Assembly: GCA_040751955.1 (NCBI GenBank)
Contig: JBFMFY010000011.1
Span: forward strand, 1 to 64,000
DNA: 64,000 nt
Direction: 5' to 3'
From: SpSt-333 sp040751955
GTDB lineage: Bacteria; Bacteroidota; Ignavibacteria; UBA10030; UBA8401
The position numbers and the translations under genes are program-made. Under the pieces are notes generated by a model. That model had not been told where the DNA came from and searched no databases. It saw only the letters and a program-made list of their open reading frames with translations. This document shows positions 33,352-41,253 of this stretch, in pieces; the stretch's first letter is position 1, and every line of letters starts with the position of its first letter.

Positions 33352-34227
33352 GTGACAACCGCAGAACTACTCAAAAAAGTACGGCAGATCGAGATCAAAA
33401 CCAGAGGAATGGTGAACCATGTCTTCTCCGGTGAGTATCATTCCGTCTTTAAAGGACGCGGGATGGAATTCTCAGAAGTGCGTGAGTACTCCTACGGCGA
33501 CGATATCCGCCAGATCGACTGGAATGTTACAGCTCGCCACGGCAAGCCGTTTGTGAAGATCTTCGAGGAAGAGCGTGAACTGACGGTGATGCTGCTCGTG
33601 GATGTCAGCAAGTCCGGCGATTTTGGAACGGTGAGCGCGACAAAACAGGACATTGCAACGGAGATCTGTGCCGTGCTTGCGTTTTCAGCGATCAGAAACA
33701 ACGACAAAGTGGGGATGATTCTATTTTCCGATTCAGTGGAAAAATTTATCGCACCCAAAAAAGGGAAGTCGCATATCCTTCGTCTTGTGCGTGAATTGAT
33801 TTCATACGAACCGAAAGGAACAGGAACAGACATCGGCGGTGCACTTGAATACTTGAATCATGTCATTAAAAAAAGATCGATTTCGTTTGTGATATCCGAT
33901 TTCATTGATAAGGAATACGACAGCGCATTGCGTATCGTCGGCAAGCGGCATGATGTTATCGCGGTGACGCTGAACGATCCGCGCGAGCGCGAATTACCGA
34001 AGATCGGTTTAATTAAGATGAAAGATGCGGAATCGGGACTCGAACGATGGATCGATACAAGTGATTCCAATGTACAGAAATCGTTCAAGAATTATTGGCA
34101 GAAGCATGAAGAGTATCTCCGCAAAACGCTCCTCTCAACAAAAGTGGATCGTATCAATATTGAGATTCAGAATCCGTACATCCGTCCGCTGGTAGATTTC
34201 TTTAAAATGAGAGAGAGCAGGCTATGA
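33352..34227 (+). CDS. DUF58-domain protein of the MoxR/Bat system
   Basis: This 291-residue cytoplasmic DUF58 protein has the hallmark REYSYGDDIRQIDWNVTARHGKPFVK, followed by a VWA-like fold with a DVSKSGD metal-site-like motif. Such proteins partner MoxR ATPases. It starts at GTG 33352, with no ribosome site: the sequence upstream is cassette repeat (ACTACTCAATGGCTTAAC). The stop overlaps the next ATG (ATGATGA), so the downstream genes are coupled. Confidence 0.9.
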   Translation: MTTAELLKKVRQIEIKTRGMVNHVFSGEYHSVFKGRGMEFSEVREYSYGDDIRQIDWNVTARHGKPFVKIFEEERELTVMLLVDVSKSGDFGTVSATKQDIATEICAVLAFSAIRNNDKVGMILFSDSVEKFIAPKKGKSHILRLVRELISYEPKGTGTDIGGALEYLNHVIKKRSISFVISDFIDKEYDSALRIVGKRHDVIAVTLNDPRERELPKIGLIKMKDAESGLERWIDTSDSNVQKSFKNYWQKHEEYLRKTLLSTKVDRINIEIQNPYIRPLVDFFKMRESRL

Positions 34228-35183
34228 TGAGATCGGTTTATCGAATTATCGGATCATTGTTCATTGTCTCGCTTGCTTTTTCGCAGGATGTGACGGTTTC
34301 CGCTTCAATCGATTCTCAAACGGTCGCGATTGGAGATTGGATCAGGTACTCGGTTGAGATCAAGCATCCCATTGGTTTGAACATCGTACTTCCGTCGTAC
34401 AAAGATACGCTCGGCTCGTTCGATATCGTGCAGCAAGATTCACTGGTCAAGACCGAATCGAACGGCATTGTGCAACTGCAGAAGAAATTTGTGATTACGA
34501 AATTTGATGCAGGGACTCACTACATTGCGCCGTTTGTTGTTCAGTATCAAGATGCTGAGGGGAAAATCCGTACCGCGCAATCGAATTCCATTCCCGTCGA
34601 GGTACGTGGTATCGAAGTTGATACAACACAGGCGATTCGCGACGTTAAGCCGCAATTGTCATTGCCGATTACGGCGGAGGAAATCGCTCTGTATGTTGCC
34701 ATTGTGCTTGTGTTGGCTGCGGCAGGGTACGGTATCTACTATTACATGAAGCGAAGAAAGAAAACCGGCGGCGTTGAAGAGGAAGAAAAACCGAATATTC
34801 CTCCCCATGTATTGGCGCTATTGCAATTGGATGAACTGGAGGAGAAAGGATTGTGGCAAAAGGGTGAGGTGAAGTTATTTTACAGTGAGGCAACAGAAAT
34901 TATCCGGCGCTATTTTGAATTGCGCTATGGAATCCTTGCACTGGAAATGACCACCGGCGAGGTGATGGATCAGTTGAAAAAATTCTCGCTTCACAGCGAC
35001 ATCTTCAGGGAGATAGAACGATTCCTTTCCGATGCCGATCTCGTGAAGTTTGCGAAGTATCAGCCGATTACTTCGGAGAATGAAAACGTCATCCCCGCTG
35101 CCCGAAAAATTGTTGAAGCTACGAAACCTGTCCTTGTTGTTGAACAACAAGAAGAGAAGAAGGAAGAAATTATTGCATCATAA
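34224..35183 (+). CDS. Bat-operon membrane protein (signal peptide, beta domain, one TM helix)
   Basis: This 319-residue protein has a signal peptide (residues 1-20, IIGSLFIVSLAFSQ), a periplasmic beta-rich region of about 130 residues (QDVTVSASIDSQTVAIGDW) like the first domain of BatD, a transmembrane helix near 155-172 (IALYVAIVLVLAAAGYGIYY) and a cytoplasmic helical tail. Proteins of this layout commonly sit between DUF58 and batA. A specific function is not known. The two adjacent ATGs make the start ambiguous by one codon. Confidence 0.75.
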   Translation: MMRSVYRIIGSLFIVSLAFSQDVTVSASIDSQTVAIGDWIRYSVEIKHPIGLNIVLPSYKDTLGSFDIVQQDSLVKTESNGIVQLQKKFVITKFDAGTHYIAPFVVQYQDAEGKIRTAQSNSIPVEVRGIEVDTTQAIRDVKPQLSLPITAEEIALYVAIVLVLAAAGYGIYYYMKRRKKTGGVEEEEKPNIPPHVLALLQLDELEEKGLWQKGEVKLFYSEATEIIRRYFELRYGILALEMTTGEVMDQLKKFSLHSDIFREIERFLSDADLVKFAKYQPITSENENVIPAARKIVEATKPVLVVEQQEEKKEEIIAS

Positions 35184-35191
35184 AAATGGAA

Positions 35192-35239
35192 ATTATCCTG
35201 AGTGAGTGAACGTCTTTTGTGATCGTGTTGAAGGATGAC
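35192..35239. repeat. Degraded GTCATT-family element before batA
   Basis: AATTATCCTGAGTGAGTGAACG on the left is answered by CGTGTTGAAGGATGAC on the right. It is short and eroded, and fills the only sizeable gap in the bat operon apart from the S23 cassette. Confidence 0.5.
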
Positions 35240-35273
35240 CAAGTAATGAGTTCAAGAATTACATAATTTTATC

Positions 35274-36266
35274 ATGCCCGACATTTCATTTGCAAATCCA
35301 GAGTTGCTGCTGTTGCTGCTGGTCATTCCGGGATTAACGGTGTGGTACTATTACCGGTTGCATGCAAAGGAAAGCAACGTGCGGTATTCGACACTTTCTC
35401 CCTTCGGCGATGTCAAGTACAGCATGAAGGAACGTCTGCGTCATCTCCCGTTCATTCTGCGTATGATCGTGCTTGGATTGATCATCATCGCACTCGCACG
35501 CCCGCAATCCACAATGAAAGGACAGAATGTCCATTCCGAAGGAATTGACATTGTCCTTGCGCTCGACATTTCCGGCAGTATGCTTGCGGAAGATTTCCAG
35601 CCGAACAGGATCGAAGCTGCGAAGAATGTTGCGCAGGAATTCATCTCCGGCAGAACGAACGACCGCATCGGTTTGGTAATCTTTTCCGGCGAAAGTTTTA
35701 CACAATGCCCGCTCACAGTCGATTATGATGTTTTGAAATCACTTATCAAACCGTTGAAGAGCGGCATGATCGAAGACGGCACGGCAATAGGGCTGGGGCT
35801 TGGCAACGCAATCAATCGGCTGCGCGAAAGTAAAGCGAAGAGCAAAGTGATTATTCTGCTCACCGACGGAGTGAACAACCGAGGAGAAATCGATCCGATC
35901 ACCGCAGCGCAGATCGCGCAATCATACGGCATTCGGGTGTACACGGTTGGTGTCGGCACGATTGGTGAAGCACCGTATCCGATTCAGACACCGTTCGGAA
36001 CGCGGTATCAAATGGTCCCCGTTGAAATAGATGAGAAAGTGTTAAAGCAAGTCGCCGAAATGACCGAAGGAAAATATTTCCGTGCGACCGACAACAGAAA
36101 ACTCCGGGCGATTTATCAAGAGATCGATCAGATGGAGAAGACGCGGATCGAGGTTCGCTCATACCGTCGCTACACAGAATTGTTCTATTCATTCGTGTTT
36201 ACCGCCGTCTTTTTGCTGATCGCTGATGTCGGCATTGTATCAACCTGGCTGAGGAAGATCCCATAA
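35274..36266 (+). CDS. batA: Aerotolerance VWA protein BatA
   Basis: This 330-residue inner-membrane protein has two N-terminal helices (LLLLLLVIPGLTVWYYY; LRMIVLGLIIIALARP), a von Willebrand A domain with intact metal-site motif DISGSMLAEDF and a final transmembrane helix. Bat proteins are linked to oxidative-stress tolerance and envelope function in Bacteroides and Francisella; the exact role is unknown. Its stop lies one base before the batB start. Confidence 0.92.
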   Translation: MPDISFANPELLLLLLVIPGLTVWYYYRLHAKESNVRYSTLSPFGDVKYSMKERLRHLPFILRMIVLGLIIIALARPQSTMKGQNVHSEGIDIVLALDISGSMLAEDFQPNRIEAAKNVAQEFISGRTNDRIGLVIFSGESFTQCPLTVDYDVLKSLIKPLKSGMIEDGTAIGLGLGNAINRLRESKAKSKVIILLTDGVNNRGEIDPITAAQIAQSYGIRVYTVGVGTIGEAPYPIQTPFGTRYQMVPVEIDEKVLKQVAEMTEGKYFRATDNRKLRAIYQEIDQMEKTRIEVRSYRRYTELFYSFVFTAVFLLIADVGIVSTWLRKIP

Positions 36267-36267
36267 T

Positions 36268-37326
36268 ATGTTTCGATTTGGACAACCGGACTATTTATAT
36301 TTGCTGCTGGTGATCCCGCTCCTGATAGGGCTGTTCGTCTATCTTAGAATGCAGCAAACGACAGCGAGGAATAGATTTTCGTCCAGTGCACTCTTCCAGC
36401 GGCTCGCACGTGAGCACAGCGGTAGGAAAGGAATCGTGAAAGCATCGCTGCTTGTTTTATCGTATGCGTTCCTGATTGTTGCGCTCTCAAATCCGCAGGT
36501 AGGCACGCGGATGGAAGAGGTGAAACAGGAAGGGGTTGATCTATTCATTGCGCTCGATGTTTCTAAATCGATGCTTGCGGAAGATATCAAACCGAACAGG
36601 TTGGAAAAAGCGAAATATGAAATCGGCAACCTCATCCAGCGTCTCGCCGGCGACAAAGTTGGATTGATTGTTTTTTCGGGCGAAGCGTACACACAATTTC
36701 CGTTGACGATCGATTACAGTGCGGCAAATCTGCTGTTGGATGTTGTCGATGTCGAATCGGTGCCCAATCCCGGCACAGCGATCGGTTCGGCAATCGCGCA
36801 GGCGATGAAGTCGTTCAATTTTGAAGAACCTGCATCGAAAGTACTTGTCATCATGACGGACGGCGAGAACAATGCCGGTGACGCGATCGAACAAGCGAAA
36901 GAAGCTGCGGAAAAAGGGGTACGGATATTTACGATCGGGCTCGGTTCACCGCAGGGAGCGCCCATCCCGGTGTACAATGCAGCAGGGCAGCAAGTCGATT
37001 TTAAGAAAGACAGATCGGGAAATGTCGTACTGACGAAACTTGACGAGTCTTCGCTTGAAGAGATTGCATCTATCGGGAAAGGGAAATATTATCGTGCGTC
37101 CAATACACAGGATGAATTGGATGCTATCTATAAAGAAATCAATGCACTGGAGAAAAGGGAGTTTGGCGTAAAAAAATTCACGGAGTTCGATGACAAGTTT
37201 CAATATTTTCTTGCATGTGCGCTGGTATTATTGTTGATTGAAGTAATATTGTCCGATAAAAAAACGGAATGGCTTGCGCAGTACAATCCGTTCAGGGGAC
37301 TTCAGGGAGCGAAGGAGGCATCATGA
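36268..37326 (+). CDS. batB: Aerotolerance VWA protein BatB
   Basis: This 352-residue paralogue of BatA has the same layout: N-terminal helices (YLYLLLVIPLLIGLFVYL, then KASLLVLSYAFLIVALS), VWA metal site DVSKSMLAEDI, TDGENNAGD, and a C-terminal helix (YFLACALVLLLIEVI). It starts immediately after batA and its TGA overlaps the batC ATG, so translation is coupled. Confidence 0.92.
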   Translation: MFRFGQPDYLYLLLVIPLLIGLFVYLRMQQTTARNRFSSSALFQRLAREHSGRKGIVKASLLVLSYAFLIVALSNPQVGTRMEEVKQEGVDLFIALDVSKSMLAEDIKPNRLEKAKYEIGNLIQRLAGDKVGLIVFSGEAYTQFPLTIDYSAANLLLDVVDVESVPNPGTAIGSAIAQAMKSFNFEEPASKVLVIMTDGENNAGDAIEQAKEAAEKGVRIFTIGLGSPQGAPIPVYNAAGQQVDFKKDRSGNVVLTKLDESSLEEIASIGKGKYYRASNTQDELDAIYKEINALEKREFGVKKFTEFDDKFQYFLACALVLLLIEVILSDKKTEWLAQYNPFRGLQGAKEAS

Positions 37327-38159
37327 AAACACAAATGTCAGTCATGCTGAGCAAGTGCCGACAGCGTATTAGTTCATCCATTGACGCGCTCGTTCCGGTA
37401 AAAATCGGGACTCGCTTGCTCAGGAAGACGATGTCATGTCGGCACGCGTCGAAGCATGCTCTACCGATAGCGATACAGTTGAGTAGTATAATTTTTCTAT
37501 TTGCTAGTTCTTCAGACTTGTATGCACAATCGGTGCGGTCATTGGTGAACGACGGCAATGAGTTGTACGAAAAAAAGCAATATGCCGATGCAGAAGTGGA
37601 GTACCGGAAAGCGCTCGAGAAAGATAAAGACCTGATGGAAGGTTCGTACAACCTTGGCAATGCTGTGCATAAGCAGCAGCGGTTTGACGAAGCAATCCAG
37701 AATTACCATCAAGCGATCGGGAAAACAAACGATAAGAATATGCAGTCGCAGCTCTACTATAATATGGGGAACTCATACTTTGAAGGGAAACAATATCAGG
37801 AAAGCATTAATGCTTACAAACGTGCGCTGAAGTTAAATCCAAACGACGAAGATGCCAAGTACAATCTGGCGTATGCGTACAAAAAACTACAAGAGCAGCA
37901 ACAGCAACAACAGCAGCAAAAACAGAATAAGAACCAGCAACAGCAAAAGAAAGATCAGCAGCAAGACCAGCAGCAACAACAGCAACAAAAACAGCAACAA
38001 CAGCAGCAACAGCAACAACAACAAATGGCTCAGCAAAAACAGATGTCGCAAAAAGATGCGCAGCGTATTCTTGAAGCGTTGAAGAACGATGAAAAAGATA
38101 CACAGAAGAAGGTCCGGCGCAAAGCCCCCGCGCGCGTTAATGTTGAAAAAGACTGGTAG
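37323..38159 (+). CDS. batC: Aerotolerance TPR protein BatC with repeat-derived N-terminal extension
   Basis: This protein of about 278 residues has three to four TPRs at roughly 80-185 (GNELYEKKQYADAEVEYRKA), then a glutamine tract (about 195-245) and the family ending EALKNDEKDTQKKVRRK...VEKDW. The signal-like helix LPIAIQLSSIIFLFASSSDL lies at about residues 48-67 instead of the N-terminus. The preceding 40 or so residues (MSVMLSKCRQRISSSIDAL...) come from an intergenic repeat copy at 37341-37455. GGAGG is placed 5 bp before ATG 37323, so this start would be used; an alternative internal start past the repeat has no ribosome site. Confidence 0.88.
   Translation: MKTQMSVMLSKCRQRISSSIDALVPVKIGTRLLRKTMSCRHASKHALPIAIQLSSIIFLFASSSDLYAQSVRSLVNDGNELYEKKQYADAEVEYRKALEKDKDLMEGSYNLGNAVHKQQRFDEAIQNYHQAIGKTNDKNMQSQLYYNMGNSYFEGKQYQESINAYKRALKLNPNDEDAKYNLAYAYKKLQEQQQQQQQQKQNKNQQQQKKDQQQDQQQQQQQKQQQQQQQQQQQMAQQKQMSQKDAQRILEALKNDEKDTQKKVRRKAPARVNVEKDW
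37341..37455. repeat. GTCATT-family element inside the 5' end of batC
   Basis: GTCATGCTGAGCAAG (37341-37355) opens the copy, and CTTGCTCAGGAAGACGATG then TCATG closes it near 37438, followed by GGCACGCGTCGAAGCATG. The segment matches the copy at 14955-15030 in order and orientation. It keeps the batC frame open: LLRKTMSCRHASKHA here against MLRKTMTATSRRSMT at 14986. Confidence 0.7.
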
Positions 38160-38178
38160 GATAAATTTCAAATTTCAA

Positions 38179-40002
38179 ATGACAAAGTTCAAACTGTACA
38201 TTTTTCTCACAGTAGTTTTATCTCCTCTTGTGCTGGCGCAGGATGTTTCGTTCCAGGCATCGGTGGATAAGAATCCCGTTGCGGCAAATGACCGATTCAC
38301 ACTGGAATTTACAGTGACGACATCGGGTGCAAGCGCGCGCAATTTCAAGACTCCCGATCTCAGCAAGTTTCTTGTCTTGTCGGGACCGAATCAGTCAACC
38401 AGTATGCAGATCATCAACGGTTCGGTATCATCGTCGCAAACGTTTAGTTACGTGCTGCAGCCGCGTGAAGCGGGAAAATTCACGATCGGTGCGGCAACAA
38501 TTGAAGTCGGCAATAACCAGTACAAGTCCAACCCGATTGAATTAACTGTTTCGAAAGCATCGGCACAAAGTGCACAGAAACAAGCACAACAGCAGCAAGA
38601 TGAGTCTGTTGATGTGGGGGATAATCTTTTCCTGCGCGGAATAATCGACCGCTCGCGCGTCGTACAGGGAGAACAGGTAACAGTTACATACAAGATTTAT
38701 AATCGTCTCAATATTGTTGATTTTCCGAATTTTAAAGAGCCGCGCTTCACAAGCTTCTGGGCAGAAGATCTCACGGAACAGCGAGCCATTCAATGGACCT
38801 ATGAGGTTGTTGACGGAAAACAATACAAAGTCGGTATCATAAAAAAAGTTGCACTATTCCCGACTCAGACCGGCGCATTGACCATCGATCCGATGGAATT
38901 GACTTGCAGAGTGGTTGTTCAATCAAGACGAAGATCCAACGATATTTTCGATCAGTTTTTCAACGACCCGTTTTTTGGAACAACGCAGACAGCATCGGTA
39001 ACCTTAAAGAGCCAACCGTTGAAAGTCACCGTGCTTCCCCTGCCGCAAGAAAATGTCCCCCAATCATTCCAGGGTGCAGTCGGTAAATTCAGCTTGAAGA
39101 GCGAATTGAATAAACGCCGCGCAAAAACGAATGAACCGCTCACGTTAAAAGCAGTCGTTTCCGGAACAGGAAATGTCAAAATCCTTGAAGCGCCGAAATT
39201 GCAGCTTCCCAACGACTTTGAACAGTACGATCCCAAAATTTCGGAGAGTATCCAGCGCTCAAGCGGAACGATTAACGGCAGCAAAACTTTTGAGTGGCTG
39301 ATTGTACCGCGGTATCCGGGCGAAAAAAAGATTCCCGGTCTGGAGTTTTCATATTTTGATGTTGCACAGCGAAAATTCGTTACGCTCCGGACGAATGAAT
39401 TCAACGTGCTGGTGGAGAAAGGGAGCGCCGAGGCGCCGCAACTTTCCGGCGGACTCTCGAAAGAAGATGTAAAGCTGCTGAATCAAGATATCCGGTTCAT
39501 TAAAACATCAACGGGTAGTTTCAAGAAGGTGAACGAAGAACTGTTGAACACAACCGCAGCGGTGATATGGACAATGATTCCGTTGGTTGCGTTCATAGGA
39601 TTGCTCGTGTACAGACAAAAAGAACTGTCGGAGATGGCGGATGTCGTCTCGTTCCGTTCACGCAAAGCGATCAAGATCGCTTCAAAACGTTTGCATAATG
39701 CTAAGATGCTTTTGGCGACGAATAAAAGTGAAGAATTCTATGCCGAAGTCTCTTCCGCACTGTGGCAGTACGTCTCCGATAAACTGGCGTTGGATAAGGC
39801 AGAACTCTCGATCGATAATGTGACAATGAAATTAGAGGAGAAGAAAATCTCTGGTGAATTGACAGCGCGGATCAAAGAATGTCTTGAAGCGTGTGAGTTT
39901 GCACGATTCGCTCCCGGCAGCTCTTCAAAAGAGGGAAAGAGCAAAATGTACGACATGGCGAGCAGCATCATCGTCGCTGCGGAAAGGGAGCTGGTACGAT
40001 GA
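38179..40002 (+). CDS. batD: Aerotolerance protein BatD
   Basis: This 607-residue envelope protein begins with a signal peptide (MTKFKLYIFLTVVLSPLVLA). It has a long beta-rich periplasmic region of repeated oxygen-tolerance domains (QDVSFQASVDKNPVAANDRF, then RAKTNEPLTLKAVVSGTGNV), one transmembrane helix at about residues 467-487 (AAVIWTMIPLVAFIGLLVY) and a helical cytoplasmic tail. The start is set at ATG 38179 to place the signal at the N-terminus; the frame is open upstream within batC, and the leader AAATTTCAAATTTCAA has no ribosome site. Confidence 0.88.
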   Translation: MTKFKLYIFLTVVLSPLVLAQDVSFQASVDKNPVAANDRFTLEFTVTTSGASARNFKTPDLSKFLVLSGPNQSTSMQIINGSVSSSQTFSYVLQPREAGKFTIGAATIEVGNNQYKSNPIELTVSKASAQSAQKQAQQQQDESVDVGDNLFLRGIIDRSRVVQGEQVTVTYKIYNRLNIVDFPNFKEPRFTSFWAEDLTEQRAIQWTYEVVDGKQYKVGIIKKVALFPTQTGALTIDPMELTCRVVVQSRRRSNDIFDQFFNDPFFGTTQTASVTLKSQPLKVTVLPLPQENVPQSFQGAVGKFSLKSELNKRRAKTNEPLTLKAVVSGTGNVKILEAPKLQLPNDFEQYDPKISESIQRSSGTINGSKTFEWLIVPRYPGEKKIPGLEFSYFDVAQRKFVTLRTNEFNVLVEKGSAEAPQLSGGLSKEDVKLLNQDIRFIKTSTGSFKKVNEELLNTTAAVIWTMIPLVAFIGLLVYRQKELSEMADVVSFRSRKAIKIASKRLHNAKMLLATNKSEEFYAEVSSALWQYVSDKLALDKAELSIDNVTMKLEEKKISGELTARIKECLEACEFARFAPGSSSKEGKSKMYDMASSIIVAAERELVR

Positions 40003-40754
40003 AGAGAACGATTGTTCTGACATGCTTTGTCCTGTTTCCCCTCTTTTCCCAGAACGATGAACTGACGTCGATATTCGATGATGCCAATAAGTTATACCTT
40101 GAACAAAAATATCCCGCAGCCATTTCGAAATATGAATCCATTATTAAGAACGGGTACGAAAACGGAGAAATATACTTTAATCTCGGGAACGCGTATTACA
40201 AGTCCGGGAAGATCCAGAACGCCATCCTGAATTACGAGCGTGCAAAACGCTTCTTGCCGAATGACGAAGATGTTCAATTCAATCTTGCCCTGGCAAACGC
40301 TCACCTCATTGATAAGGTGGAAGCGATCCCCGAACTGTTCGTGTACGAGTGGGCGGAATATGTTCTGACCATTGTTTCTCTGGAAACGATGATCACGATA
40401 ATGTACATCTTGTTTATTCTGACACTTGTTTCGTTTTCACTGTTTCTTTTTGCACGCACGTATGAACAGAAACGGTACTCGCTCTTGACAGGGATGGTGC
40501 TAGCATTCTTTCTCGTCATCGGCGTTGTTAACTTCACCATTCAGTCATACAGAGAATCGAACACCGAGTTTGCCATCGTCATGACAGACGTCGCCAATAT
40601 TAAATCTGCCCCGGACAAAAGCGGCAACGATCTCTTTGTCATTCATCGAGGTTTAAAAGTGCAGGTGCTTGATTCGGTGAATAAATGGAGAAAGATCCGC
40701 CTGGTTGATGGGAAGGTCGGATGGATTCCCGAACAGGAGATCGAGACAATATAA
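39999..40754 (+). CDS. batE: Aerotolerance TPR/SH3 protein BatE
   Basis: This 251-residue membrane protein has a signal sequence (1-18), TPR units at about 25-105 (NLGNAYYKSGKIQNAILNYE), two transmembrane helices (TIMYILFILTLVSFSLFLF; LLTGMVLAFFLVIGVVNF) and a C-terminal SH3b domain (ANIKSAPDKSGNDLFVIHRG, then KVGWIPE). The ATG overlaps the batD stop (ATGA). It is the last bat gene. Confidence 0.9.
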   Translation: MKRTIVLTCFVLFPLFSQNDELTSIFDDANKLYLEQKYPAAISKYESIIKNGYENGEIYFNLGNAYYKSGKIQNAILNYERAKRFLPNDEDVQFNLALANAHLIDKVEAIPELFVYEWAEYVLTIVSLETMITIMYILFILTLVSFSLFLFARTYEQKRYSLLTGMVLAFFLVIGVVNFTIQSYRESNTEFAIVMTDVANIKSAPDKSGNDLFVIHRGLKVQVLDSVNKWRKIRLVDGKVGWIPEQEIETI

Positions 40755-40756
40755 TT

Positions 40757-41152
40757 GTGAAAACAAAAACACTTCGCCAGAAAGTTGTCTTTGCTTCCGA
40801 TCCCCACAAAGTTTATGAACTGCTGATGGATGCGAAACAACATGCCCGGTTCACGGGAGGAAAAGCCGCAATTAGCAGAAACGTAGGAGGGAAATTCTCC
40901 GTTTTTGACGGCTACGCAACCGGAAAGAATATTGAGCTGATACAGGATAAAAAAATAGTCCAAACGTGGCGGGCGAGCGATTGGGAAGAAGGACATTATT
41001 CAACAGTTGAATTCACATTCTCACCTGTCAAGCGAGGTACCGCACTTACATTTGTTCAGAAAGAAATTCCAAGTGAACAGTATGCTTCTATCAAGCGCGG
41101 CTGGCACGACTTTTACTGGAAGCCGATGAAAGGAATGCTTGAAAACAGGTGA
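40757..41152 (+). CDS. SRPBCC/AHSA1-type START-fold protein
   Basis: The product is about 131 residues (MKTKTLRQKVVFASDPHKVY, then GGKAAISRNVGGKFSVFDGY and YSTVEFTFSPVKRGTALTF), matching the activator-of-Hsp90-homologue/SRPBCC fold, a hydrophobic-ligand cavity. It starts at GTG 40757, two bases after the batE stop; an upstream ATG inside batE is less likely. The ligand is unknown. It may be co-transcribed with the bat genes. Confidence 0.8.
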   Translation: MKTKTLRQKVVFASDPHKVYELLMDAKQHARFTGGKAAISRNVGGKFSVFDGYATGKNIELIQDKKIVQTWRASDWEEGHYSTVEFTFSPVKRGTALTFVQKEIPSEQYASIKRGWHDFYWKPMKGMLENR

Positions 41153-41253
41153 TATTCGGCTCTTTTTTCTTTCCGCACCCCGAAAAATTCCGCAACTAAA
41201 CGCAAAAAAAATTCGTAGAGACAATAGAACCTGAATTGTAGGAGATTCTCTCT

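Noticed and set aside
37890..38030. CAA/CAG-rich tract considered as a DNA repeat or regulatory site
   Set aside because: It encodes the glutamine-rich linker expected in BatC before the conserved KDW end, so it is explained by coding. The opposite-strand leucine-rich frame (37887-38171) is its shadow.
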